In this document: positions 37,973 to 48,839 of the stretch, one piece after another
Layout of the letters: each line of letters begins with the position of its first letter
Numbering within the stretch: position 1 is the first letter of the stretch
DNA from: Gordonia sp. UBA7599
GTDB taxonomy: Bacteria > Actinomycetota > Actinomycetes > Mycobacteriales > Mycobacteriaceae
Assembly: GCA_002477755.1 (NCBI GenBank)
Contig: DLKD01000046.1
Location: 1-55,133, forward strand
Direction: 5' to 3'
Length of the DNA stretch: 55,133 nt
The notes under the pieces: model-generated
Seen by the model: only the letters and a program-made list of their open reading frames with translations
What the model was told of the DNA's origin: nothing
Databases searched by the model: none
Program-made: the position numbers and the translations under genes

Positions 37973-38410
37973 ATGGCCAACGTCGACGCCGTCAAGAACA
38001 AGATCCAGCAGATCCTCGTCGGGAATCTGAATAACGTCACACTGACCAAACAGGGCGGGTTCAGCGTGCGCAACGGCTCGGCGCGCGTTTTCGTCGACGT
38101 CTCCGAATGGCGCGAGACCCACACCCTGGTGAAGATCGAGATCCCGGTGCTCTTCGACGTCCGCCGCTCGCCCGAGCTCTACGAGCGGATCGCGTTCCTG
38201 GCCGGGCAGTACGTATTCGGAACGATCTATCTGCGGGCAGTCGAGGACCCCACCATGGTGATGGTCGCGTTGGAGCACAACCTGCTGGGCGACTACCTCG
38301 ACGAGGCAGAACTCGTCGAGACGGTGCTGCTCCTGGCCAATGTCGCCGACGACGTCGACGACGAGCTCAAGGCGGAGTTCGGCGGCGAGCGCTTCCACGA
38401 AGAAGGCTGA
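37973..38410 (+). CDS. YbjN-like protein
   Basis: The 145-residue acidic protein has the alpha/beta layout of YbjN/T3SS-chaperone-like proteins (NNVTLTKQGGFSVRNGSARVFVDV..., PVLFDVRRSPELYERIAFLAGQYVFGTIYLR). It precedes the AAA+ gene by 6 bp and is probably co-expressed with it, perhaps as an adaptor or chaperone. The assignment rests on fold-like features. Confidence 0.65.
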   Translation: MANVDAVKNKIQQILVGNLNNVTLTKQGGFSVRNGSARVFVDVSEWRETHTLVKIEIPVLFDVRRSPELYERIAFLAGQYVFGTIYLRAVEDPTMVMVALEHNLLGDYLDEAELVETVLLLANVADDVDDELKAEFGGERFHEEG

Positions 38411-38416
38411 TCGCCC

Positions 38417-40558
<2,142 letters not shown>

Positions 40559-40650
40559 CTTGGGCCCAAAGGGATGAACCCCGGTTGAGCCTGGCGGCGA
40601 TGTCCGGGTTCGTCGCTACTGTGGGTTTCCTCGCGACGGAAGGATGACGG

Positions 40651-41070
40651 ATGCCTAAGACGATTGCCGACATGGTGGAGCTGACAGGTAAGCGGGTGCT
40701 GGAACATCTGGATCGTGATGCGGAGATCCCATTGGTGACGGTCGCGGGTGCGCAGGGCGATGTCCTCGTCGTACGGGTCGACGACGAGGAGCCTGCGACT
40801 CAGGCGATGCCGTCGACGGTGGTCCTCGTCGAATCGGAGGTGTCGCCGAATACGCATTCGTTGCATCCGAACGGGCCGGCGTTTTGGCGGGCCGATGACC
40901 GAGACGAGTTCTCTGACGAGTTCTTTGATGGGTTGCTGGTGGGTGTGTTGACGGTGCCGGCGGGGTCGGAGGTGTTTCTGAGTCACGAGGAGCACGGTGG
41001 GCTTTTGGTGGGTGAGGGGACGTTTGCGTTCCGTCGTCAGGGTGAGTTCGGGCGGCCGGTCGCGGATTGA
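40651..41070 (+). CDS. Hypothetical protein
   Basis: A 139-residue protein, MPKTIADMVELTGKRVLEHLD..., with mixed alpha/beta character and an acidic middle (ADDRDEFSDEFFDGLLVG). I do not recognise a domain. Its stop overlaps the start of the next gene by 4 bp, so the two are co-translated. Confidence 0.65.
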   Translation: MPKTIADMVELTGKRVLEHLDRDAEIPLVTVAGAQGDVLVVRVDDEEPATQAMPSTVVLVESEVSPNTHSLHPNGPAFWRADDRDEFSDEFFDGLLVGVLTVPAGSEVFLSHEEHGGLLVGEGTFAFRRQGEFGRPVAD

Positions 41071-42257
41071 GTGCAGTGGAGGATCTGAGCCGGTTTGGCC
41101 CGGACGGTGAGTTGACTGCTGGGCAGCGTGACTATGCCGGTCGGATCGGCGAGTTCTGGGGTAGGCGCGCCCTGTCGACCGATCGGTGTGATCGCGCGGA
41201 TGTGGAGTATCTCGTCGAGCGGGTTTATCGGGCGTTCGGCTTCGATCCGCCGACGACTGTCGAGTGGGCGCAATCTCCACTGGATGGCGCTTTGCGGGCC
41301 ACGGGTTTGGGGGTGGGACGGCAACACCTCCAGCACGATATGCGCATGCAGTTGCGGTTTGACTTGCGTGACCGGTTTCTGCTGGCGTCTCCGGCGAGGG
41401 GGCGCCCACCGGCTGAGCAAGACGTGCGGGTGTGGCAGGCATTGGAGGCGCGGGTGAGCCCGACGTTGGGCTTTGAACTCGACAGACTGATGTGGGACCA
41501 GCGCAGCGGATGGCTCGGCGCCGCTTTTCCCGACAGCGCGGATGCGATGTCGCCGGAGGTGCCCGGTGAGTTGAGCGCTTGGCAGGACGGTCAGTGGATC
41601 GCGCGGCTGACGTGTCAGCTGGCGTTTGACGGTGCGGCTGACACTGATCAGCTGACGCTTGACGGTGCCGCAGGTGCCGATCGGTTGCGCGCGGTGGCGG
41701 CGGTGACTGCCGCGGTGGGGTTCTGGTGGCCGATGGAGGACGCTGTCGTTCTGGCGGAGCGGCCCACCGGGATAGCGCGCGATGCGGTGGGGCGGTTGCA
41801 TTGTGAGGACGGTCCGGCGTTGATGTTCGCCGACAGCTTTGTGGTCTATGCGTCGCACGGGACGCTGGTTCCGCCGGACATGGTCCACGGTCAACCGTGG
41901 TCGGTGGCGCGCATTCTGGCCGAGCGCAACGTCGAGGTGCGGCGCTGTGCCGCTGAGCAGATGGGGTGGGAGCGGTTCCTGGCCGAGGCTGATGCGACGT
42001 TGATCGCCGAGGTGCCCGACCCGGGCAACGATCCGCACACCCTGCAGCTCTACGAACTGCCCGAGAAGATGCACGACCCCAATTTCCCCAGGGGGCTGCG
42101 GGTGTGCCTGTGCACCAATGGTTCCGACGAGCGTGATGGCACTAGACGGCGATACGGCGTCCTCGTTGCGGGCAACGTTGACGATCCGGTCGCAGCGATC
42201 GCCGAAACCTACGGCGTGCCCGCCAGCGTGTACCGCCAGCTGCAGGTGCGGCGCTAG
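41067..42257 (+). CDS. DUF6745-like protein of unknown function
   Basis: The 396-residue protein's C-terminal third reads GRLHCEDGPALMFADSFVVYASHGTLVPPDMV, then ERNVEVRRCAAEQMGWERFL and YGVLVAGNVDDPVAAIAETYG, matching a family I know as DUF6745, found as stand-alone proteins in actinobacteria and cyanobacteria. An internal near-duplication LAFDGAADTDQ / LTLDGAAGADR is seen around residue 190. It is translationally coupled to the preceding gene. No function is known. Confidence 0.6.
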   Translation: MSAVEDLSRFGPDGELTAGQRDYAGRIGEFWGRRALSTDRCDRADVEYLVERVYRAFGFDPPTTVEWAQSPLDGALRATGLGVGRQHLQHDMRMQLRFDLRDRFLLASPARGRPPAEQDVRVWQALEARVSPTLGFELDRLMWDQRSGWLGAAFPDSADAMSPEVPGELSAWQDGQWIARLTCQLAFDGAADTDQLTLDGAAGADRLRAVAAVTAAVGFWWPMEDAVVLAERPTGIARDAVGRLHCEDGPALMFADSFVVYASHGTLVPPDMVHGQPWSVARILAERNVEVRRCAAEQMGWERFLAEADATLIAEVPDPGNDPHTLQLYELPEKMHDPNFPRGLRVCLCTNGSDERDGTRRRYGVLVAGNVDDPVAAIAETYGVPASVYRQLQVRR

Positions 42258-42262
42258 GCCCG

Positions 42263-42306
42263 GGTCTCGATACGCCGGCTCGGGGCCTGGATACACCGAC
42301 TCCGTA
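42263..42306. repeat. Dispersed repeat family A, copy 3 (incomplete)
   Basis: It begins GGTCTCGATACGCCGGCTCG, but the second half is unlike the other copies. It lies just after the stop of the DUF6745-like gene. Confidence 0.5.
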
Positions 42307-42345
42307 ATCTGAACCGATTGGTCCGGTTTCGTCGTTGGGGGTTTC

Positions 42346-45300
42346 GTGGCTGTCGTCCCGGTCTTCGTGTCGTCGACGTTCCGTGATTTTCACGGGGAGC
42401 GTGACGTGCTGGCCGCCGGTGTGCGCGAACGGCTCGACGAGCAACTGAAGGACCTGGGCTGCCGCGTGGAGATCATCGACCTGCGGTGGGGCGTCGACAC
42501 CACCGGCGTCGACGAGGAGGAAGCCGCGCGTCGCGTCGTCGACGTGTGCCTGCAGCAGGTCGCGCGGGCGCGGCCGCTGTTCGTCGGGCTGGTCGGTGAG
42601 CGCGTCGGCTACATCCCCGACGGCGTGCATGCGCGGTGGGTGGCCGATCAGGCCGGAGTGCCGGCGTCGCAGCGCGTCGAGGGGCTGTCGGTCACCGAGC
42701 TGGAGTTCGGGTTCGGGATGCTGTGGGACTCGGCTCCCGACGGTGAGCACCTCGTCGTATTCCGGGACCTCATCGGTGAGGCGCCGGATGAATGGGTTGA
42801 TCCGGATCGTGACCGGGTCGTCGCGTTCCGCGCGGAGGTCGCTGCGAAAGCAGCGTCGAAGCGTGTGTCGACGATCCGTTACGAGGCCGCAGCCGATGGC
42901 CAGACGGTGGCGCTGGATGTCGTTGTCGTCGGGGGTGAGTCGGTCTCGTTCGAGGACCTGATGGTCGAGACGTTGGCCGGACCGGTGCGCCGACGCGCCG
43001 AGCAGGTGATCGCCGAGTCGGGGTCGGGGTGGTCGGGGCAGGAGCTCCTGTTCCGCGACGACCACCGCCTGGCGATCGGCCGTGAGGAGCTGATTGCTGA
43101 TCTCGTCGAGCGCGCCGTCGACGGTGGTCGACTCGTCGTGGTCGGGGAGTCGGGAACCGGTAAGTCGACGATCCTGTGCGGTGTCGAGGAGCAGCTGCGC
43201 GCGCAATCGGACGTAGCGGTCGTGTCGGCGCTGCTCGGAGCGTCCACGACGGGGGTGTCCGGGCGCGACGTCGTCCTGCGGCTCGTCGAGCAACTCGAGT
43301 CGGTGATCGGACAGACGCTGGCGCCGGACCGCAACCCCGGTGATCCGCTCACGATTGCGGTGTGGCGAGACTTGTTGACCGAGGCGGCGGCTGCGTTGCC
43401 CGGACGTCTGGTCGTCGTCATCGATGCGCTCGATCTCCTGGCCGACGATCAGAGCAGGCTCGATGTGTGGCCGGCGCGCGTCGTCCCGCCCGGCATCGGA
43501 CTGGTGTGCTCGACGACCGACCCGGAGCAGGCGCAGGTCCTCGCCGATGCCGACGCTGAGATCGTCCCCGTCGGAGATCTGTCGTCGGAACTCGCCGTGC
43601 AGGCGGCGCAGACCTGGGCGGGACGGTCCGGGCGGGAGTTGCCGGCACCGGTGCTCACTGTCATCGGGGCGGTACCGCGTTCACCGTTGTGGGTCCGACT
43701 CGCCGTGGACCTCTTGGCCGACCTCGACGGCGACGACTTCGCGTCGATCGCCGGCGATGCCGATCAGGCCGCCGCGATCGAGCGGCTGCTGATGGACCGG
43801 GTCACCGCGCTGCCCGCCGACGCCGAGGACGTGGCCGGGGTGTTCCTCGGACGCGTCGGCGAGCGCATCGGTGACTACGCGGCCGCGGTCTTACTCGGGG
43901 CGTTGGCGACGGTGCGGTCGGGCTTCGCGCCGAGTGACCTCGCGGCACTAATGCCCGACGACCCCGATGCCGCTCATAAGGTTGCCGTCGCACAGCGCGT
44001 TCTCGGTGATCAGATGCGGACGGTCGATGCTGCCGGACGGATCGCTTTCGCCCATGCCGCGCTGCAGCGCCGCGCGGCCGGATTCGCCGGGCCCGACGTG
44101 CACACCAGCATCGTCGGCGTCCTTGAGGCCGATGACGCGTGGGACGACGTCGATGCGTGCGACGCCGCGTGGCATGCCGTCTACGCGTCGGCCGAACCCG
44201 CGCAGGGCGGCACCCTCGACTTGCCCAGGGTGCTGGAGCGCGCGCTGAACCATGTGCCGTCCGGGCTCGGCCTGGTGCTCATGCGTGCGGTCGATGCGCA
44301 CCCGAGCGAGGGGATCGCGATGGTCGGCGGCGTGGACCGTTCAGAACTGACCGTCGACGGGCTGGACTTGCTGTTGCGGGCCCAGACCATCGTCGATCGA
44401 CGGCACGTGCTGCCGCTCGACCGCGTGGCGCTGAGTCGTGCCCTGCTCGGCGTCGTCCGTGATGGTGAAGGGCCGACCAACGCCGAGGCGGTCACCATCG
44501 CCCTGGCCAACCTGGGCACCGAACTACATCAGGTGGGTGAGCTCCAGGAATCGCTCGACGCGTACTCGGAGTCATTGGCGGTCGCACGCGCCGAGGTTGC
44601 ATCGGGCAGTTCTGGCGCCGAGGCCCAGGCCGCTTCGGTGATGAGCCGCGTCGGCGATTTGCGGATCGCGCTGAACGATCTTGAGGGGGCGCTGACGGTC
44701 TTCTCCGAGCAACTGGACCTGCGCCGCGCGGCGGTGGCTGCGGAGCCGGATTCGGCGGAGCTCGGGCTGGAACTGGGCATTGCGTGGGCCAACGTCGGGC
44801 GAGTACGGGAGGCACGTGGTGAGTGGGATGCCGCGGCGCACGCCTACGCGGAGTCGGTGCAACTTCGGCGGGCGGCCCTCGAGGCCGATCCGGATACGGC
44901 GCGATTCTCCGGCGGACTGATGTTCGGGTTGAACTGCCTGGGCCGGGTGCGGGAAGCGCAGCGTGATCAGGCCGGTGCCCGGAGAGCATTTGAGGAGTCG
45001 CTGAATTTGGCGCGTGCGCAGATGCGGGCACACCCCGGTTCGATGACGGCAGGGTTGCAGCTCGCTGTTGCACTGAACGACGTGGGTCGGATGCACGACG
45101 CGGCCGGTGATCTGGCTGGCGCTCTGCGGCTGTTCGACGAGCAGTTGTCGATGGTCCGCGGAATGGTCGACGCCCAGCCGGGGTCGGCGGAGGTTGTCCG
45201 CCTGCTCGTCGTCGCACTGACCAGCGTGGGTGTCGTCCGCCAGGCGGACGGCGACCTCGACGGTGCCATGGAGGCGTTCGGGGAGTCATTGGAATTGGCG

Positions 45301-45597
45301 CGCGAGAGGCTCGCCCAGGAGCCGACGTCGATGCTGGGGCTATTGGACGCCTATGTGGCCTGGGACAACATCGCCACCGTCCACTTTGAGCGTGGGGACG
45401 CGCAGGCCTCGCGGAACGCCGCAGAAGAGGCCGTCGCCGTTGCGCGGGACCTGTACGAGACCGGGTCGGGCCGCAAGGTTGCCAGAGACAACCTCGCCAA
45501 TTCGCTGGCGTTCCTGGCCGACCGTTGCGACGAGCTCGGTGATGGTGAGGCGGCAGCGCGCGCCCGGACTGAAGGTGCGGTGGTCGAGCAGTCGTAG
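42346..45597 (+). CDS. DUF4062 - STAND NTPase - TPR protein
   Basis: A 1083-residue protein starting at a GTG. The N-terminal about 100 residues (PVFVSSTFRDFHGERDVL...RWGVDTTGVDEEEA) are a DUF4062 domain, often an effector at the front of NACHT/STAND immune-like proteins. A P-loop NTPase follows: Walker A GESGTGKST (267-275), Walker B LVVVIDALD (355-363). The C-terminal half is tetratricopeptide repeats (from about 700; ESLDAYSESLAVARAEVASG and similar units). The combination resembles STAND sensors that detect a ligand via the repeats and switch on the N-terminal effector. A link to phage defence is plausible but unproven. Confidence 0.75.
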   Translation: MAVVPVFVSSTFRDFHGERDVLAAGVRERLDEQLKDLGCRVEIIDLRWGVDTTGVDEEEAARRVVDVCLQQVARARPLFVGLVGERVGYIPDGVHARWVADQAGVPASQRVEGLSVTELEFGFGMLWDSAPDGEHLVVFRDLIGEAPDEWVDPDRDRVVAFRAEVAAKAASKRVSTIRYEAAADGQTVALDVVVVGGESVSFEDLMVETLAGPVRRRAEQVIAESGSGWSGQELLFRDDHRLAIGREELIADLVERAVDGGRLVVVGESGTGKSTILCGVEEQLRAQSDVAVVSALLGASTTGVSGRDVVLRLVEQLESVIGQTLAPDRNPGDPLTIAVWRDLLTEAAAALPGRLVVVIDALDLLADDQSRLDVWPARVVPPGIGLVCSTTDPEQAQVLADADAEIVPVGDLSSELAVQAAQTWAGRSGRELPAPVLTVIGAVPRSPLWVRLAVDLLADLDGDDFASIAGDADQAAAIERLLMDRVTALPADAEDVAGVFLGRVGERIGDYAAAVLLGALATVRSGFAPSDLAALMPDDPDAAHKVAVAQRVLGDQMRTVDAAGRIAFAHAALQRRAAGFAGPDVHTSIVGVLEADDAWDDVDACDAAWHAVYASAEPAQGGTLDLPRVLERALNHVPSGLGLVLMRAVDAHPSEGIAMVGGVDRSELTVDGLDLLLRAQTIVDRRHVLPLDRVALSRALLGVVRDGEGPTNAEAVTIALANLGTELHQVGELQESLDAYSESLAVARAEVASGSSGAEAQAASVMSRVGDLRIALNDLEGALTVFSEQLDLRRAAVAAEPDSAELGLELGIAWANVGRVREARGEWDAAAHAYAESVQLRRAALEADPDTARFSGGLMFGLNCLGRVREAQRDQAGARRAFEESLNLARAQMRAHPGSMTAGLQLAVALNDVGRMHDAAGDLAGALRLFDEQLSMVRGMVDAQPGSAEVVRLLVVALTSVGVVRQADGDLDGAMEAFGESLELARERLAQEPTSMLGLLDAYVAWDNIATVHFERGDAQASRNAAEEAVAVARDLYETGSGRKVARDNLANSLAFLADRCDELGDGEAAARARTEGAVVEQS

Positions 45598-45644
45598 TTG
45601 TGTCGGGGTCCGGATGCCGATTCCCTGCCTGCGACAATGACTTT

Positions 45645-46763
45645 GTGATCCGTATTTTCGGGCTTTCCGTCGTCGTCTCCGTCGCGGCGGTCATCGCCGC
45701 CTACTTCTACGGCGGAACGTCGCCGCTGGGGGCCGCGCAGGCCGTGCTCCTGGTGCTGATCCTCGGCGTCCTGGAGATCTCGCTGTCGTTCGACAACGCG
45801 GTCATCAACGCGTCGATCCTGCGCCGGATGAGCCTGTTCTGGCAGCGGATGTTCCTCACCGTCGGCATCGTGATCGCCGTCTTCGGTATGCGCCTGGTGT
45901 TCCCGCTGCTGATCGTGTGGGCGACGACCAATCCGCGGCTGGGTCCGGTCGAGGCGATTCGCCTGGCATTGAACCCGCCGACTGATGGCAGTAAGACCTA
46001 CGAGGAGATCATCACCGCGGCCCACCCGCAGATCGCGGCGTTCGGCGGGATGTTCCTACTGATGCTGTTCCTCGACTTCGCGCTCAGCCAAAAGGAGCGC
46101 ACCTGGATCAGCTGGATCGAGAAGCCGCTCGCGCGGGCCGGGCGTCTCGACCAGGCGTCGACCATCTTCGCGCTGATCGTCCTGGTGGCCACTGCGCAGT
46201 TCCTCGCCCAACCGGCCGACCGCCATGTCGTCCTCATCGCCGGCGTCCTCGGCCTGTTGACCTACCTCGTGGTCAACGGACTGTCGAACTACTTCCACCT
46301 CGATCCACCCGAGGACGAGCTCGACGACGGTGAGTCCTCGGGGGCATCTGGGTCCTCGGGTCCGAGTGCGGCCGCGCTGGCCACCGGCAAGGCCGCGTTC
46401 ATGCTGTTCCTCTACCTCGAGGTGCTCGACGCGTCGTTCTCCTTCGACGGTGTGATCGGCGCCTTCGCCATCACCGCCGACCCGATCATCATCGCGCTGG
46501 GCCTGGGCCTGATCGGTGCGATGTTCGTCCGTTCGCTGACCGTCTACATGGTGCGGCGCGGGACCCTGGACCAGTACGTGTACCTCGAGCACGGCGCGCA
46601 CTGGGCGATCGGCGCCCTCGCCGCGATGCTGCTGGTGTCCATCGGCCACCACATCCCCGAGGTCGTCACCGGCCTGACGGGCGTCGTCATCATCTTCGCG
46701 TCGTTCGTGTGGAGCGTCCGGTTCCGGAAGAAGGACGCGGCGCTGGAGGCGGTCGAGGGCTGA
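45645..46763 (+). CDS. DUF475/TerC-like integral membrane protein
   Basis: The 372-residue protein starts at GTG 45645 (VIRIFGLSVVVSVAAVIAAYF), giving a proper first membrane helix; the frame's earlier start is unlikely. About eight to nine membrane segments. Family motifs are ILGVLEISLSFDNAVINASILRRM and a second EVLDASFSFDGVIGAFA, paired E-x(5-6)-FD motifs as in TerC/DUF475 proteins, which are implicated in metal (manganese) export. Independent of the preceding operon. Confidence 0.82.
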   Translation: MIRIFGLSVVVSVAAVIAAYFYGGTSPLGAAQAVLLVLILGVLEISLSFDNAVINASILRRMSLFWQRMFLTVGIVIAVFGMRLVFPLLIVWATTNPRLGPVEAIRLALNPPTDGSKTYEEIITAAHPQIAAFGGMFLLMLFLDFALSQKERTWISWIEKPLARAGRLDQASTIFALIVLVATAQFLAQPADRHVVLIAGVLGLLTYLVVNGLSNYFHLDPPEDELDDGESSGASGSSGPSAAALATGKAAFMLFLYLEVLDASFSFDGVIGAFAITADPIIIALGLGLIGAMFVRSLTVYMVRRGTLDQYVYLEHGAHWAIGALAAMLLVSIGHHIPEVVTGLTGVVIIFASFVWSVRFRKKDAALEAVEG

Positions 46764-46766
46764 GCC

Positions 46767-47240
46767 CTACGTAAAGACCTCACCGTGGAGCGCATTCCAG
46801 ACCTCCACCAGCTGGAAGTGGCGGGTCAAATCGTGCCGGTGGATGAAGCAGTTCGCCAGGCACATCACCGTGTTGCGGTCGAACGTGTTCGGGTTGTCGG
46901 GGTCGTAGTCGACGGTGTCGCGGTGGGCCAACCGGACGCTGCGGTACGAGTCGGGGTCGCCGGTCTCGTCCTCGACGATGAACTCGAGTACGAATTCGCC
47001 GTCCCAACCCGCGGCCTGGACGGTGTTGACCAGCCATGGACCAATCGTGCGTGCGCGGTTGTCGGCCTGCGCCAGGATCAGGAACTCGGAACCGTCCTCA
47101 TCGTCGGCCAGACCGAAGTCGCGTAACGCGTCAGCGACGGCGCTGACGGCCTCATCCTCGTCGACGATGCGCTCGATTGCCCGCACCGAACCCGACAGGA
47201 GCGATTCGTCGAACGGTCGGCGTCGCAGCATGTACTCCAT
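46767..47240 (-). CDS. Hypothetical protein
   Basis: A 157-residue acidic protein, MEYMLRRRPFDESLLSGSVRAIERIVDEDEAVSAV... I chose the ATG at 47240; a TTG at 47270 is possible, but neither has a clear ribosome site. No domain recognised. Ends 3 bp from the DUF475 stop on the opposite strand. Confidence 0.55.
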   Translation of the reverse strand: MEYMLRRRPFDESLLSGSVRAIERIVDEDEAVSAVADALRDFGLADDEDGSEFLILAQADNRARTIGPWLVNTVQAAGWDGEFVLEFIVEDETGDPDSYRSVRLAHRDTVDYDPDNPNTFDRNTVMCLANCFIHRHDLTRHFQLVEVWNALHGEVFT

Positions 47241-47309
47241 GAGTCGCACGCTAACCCCGCGCTCTGACAACGAGGGGTCACTATGCGGTTGATCTTTACC
47301 ACGAGAACG

Positions 47310-48776
47310 TCACAAACGACCGCGTTGATCACGCAGCCCGAATTTCGCCGCCCAATAGCCGCTCATGCCGTGGACGCCGCCACCGGGGGCGGTCGCCGAC
47401 GAGCAGAGGTACGCCCCGGGAACGCCGGTCGCGTACGGGTTCGGGCGGAACGGATTCGCCGACAGGCGCGGGCGTGCGACGAGTTGCCGCAGGGAGTTGG
47501 CCCCCGACCCGATGTCACCGCCGACGAAGTTCGCGTCGTGCTCGCCGATCTCCTCTGCGGTCGTGACCTGCGACGCGACGATGACGTCGCGGAAACCGGG
47601 GGCGCAGCGCTCCAACTCGGCGATCATCTCCTCGCCCAGGTCGCGCGACGACCCGTTGGGCACGTGGCAGTACGCCCAGGCGACGTGCCGGTTTGCATCC
47701 CCCGCCCGTGACGGGTCGATCCGCGTCGGCTCCCCGGCCAGCAGCCACGGCCGCACCGGATGCTGCCCGCGCGCGACGGCGCTCTCCGCGTCGGCGATCT
47801 GGGCGTAGTCCTGCGCGACGTGGATGGTCGCGGTGCGCGACGGCAGCGGTGTCCGCCACGGGATCGGTTCGGACAGCAGGAAGTCGATCTTGCAGACCCC
47901 GGGGCCGTAGCGCCAACGCTCGTAGGCGCGTCGGACGCGCGGCGGGATCCGTTCGCCCAGGATGGCGACGAGGCCGCGAATAGACGTGTCGAAGTAGTAC
48001 TGACGGGCCGGTGGGAGGTCGTCGAAGCAGTTGATGCGTCGCCCGGTCTCGATCACACCGCCCGCCGCGAGCAGACACGACACCAGTGCATCGGCGATGG
48101 ACTGCGACCCGCCGACGGCGATCGGCCAGCCGGTCACCGATGCCGGAGCCAGCAGCATCAATCCGGGCGCGCTCGACGCGGCGGTCGACAGAGGCACGAT
48201 CGCATGCGCGGCGACCCCGGCGAACAGTGTGCGCGTCGCTTCCTCGTCGAAGGCGCGTGTGAAGCGGTCCGCCGACTGCAGCGCGCGAAACCCGAACCGG
48301 GCCATCAGCAGCGGGTGGCGGGGCACGCCGATCGGGCGCAGCACCTCGTCGACGAGCATGCCGAGCTGGTCGGCGTCGACGCCGACCAGCCGTCGCCACG
48401 ACTTCGCGTCGACGCCCAGCGCGTGATCGGTCGCCAGCGGATCACGGAACACCGCCAGTGCGCGCTCCTCGTCGAAGACGTGCACGAGCGAGGCGTCGGG
48501 AGTGGCCCAGCGAAGACCGTGCGACGCCAAGTCGAGCTCGGCGAAAGCGGGCGACACGCGGCCCAGCGGGTGCACGGCCGAGCACACGTCGTGGACGACG
48601 CCGGACTCGAAGAGTTCGGTGCTGCGCGTCCCGCCCCCGACGGTCTCGGCGGCCTCGAGCACCAGCACGCTGCGCCCGGCGCGCGCCAACATCGCCGCGG
48701 CGGTCAATCCGTTGGGCCCCGAACCGACCACGACGGCGTCCCACCTGCCGGTGTCGGTGCGCTGCGACGACTCCAC
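47310..48776 (-). CDS. Phytoene-dehydrogenase-like FAD oxidoreductase
   Basis: The GTG at 48776 gives 488 residues. The N-terminal FAD-binding motif is DAVVVGSGPNGLTAAAMLARAGRSVLVLEA, then VGGGTRSTEL and VHDVCSAVHPLG. The C-terminal region (AYLCSSATAPGGGVHGMSGYWAA) is typical of the CrtI/NAD(P)/FAD-dependent amine-oxidase-like oxidoreductases common in mycolic-acid bacteria. The substrate is unknown. The open frame extends upstream antisense to the TPM gene, but that part is not coding. Confidence 0.85.
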   Translation of the reverse strand: MESSQRTDTGRWDAVVVGSGPNGLTAAAMLARAGRSVLVLEAAETVGGGTRSTELFESGVVHDVCSAVHPLGRVSPAFAELDLASHGLRWATPDASLVHVFDEERALAVFRDPLATDHALGVDAKSWRRLVGVDADQLGMLVDEVLRPIGVPRHPLLMARFGFRALQSADRFTRAFDEEATRTLFAGVAAHAIVPLSTAASSAPGLMLLAPASVTGWPIAVGGSQSIADALVSCLLAAGGVIETGRRINCFDDLPPARQYYFDTSIRGLVAILGERIPPRVRRAYERWRYGPGVCKIDFLLSEPIPWRTPLPSRTATIHVAQDYAQIADAESAVARGQHPVRPWLLAGEPTRIDPSRAGDANRHVAWAYCHVPNGSSRDLGEEMIAELERCAPGFRDVIVASQVTTAEEIGEHDANFVGGDIGSGANSLRQLVARPRLSANPFRPNPYATGVPGAYLCSSATAPGGGVHGMSGYWAAKFGLRDQRGRL

Positions 48777-48839
48777 GGCGCCACTATCGCACGGTGCCGG
48801 ATCAGCCACTATTGCGAATGCAACAGCTAGATTGGATCC

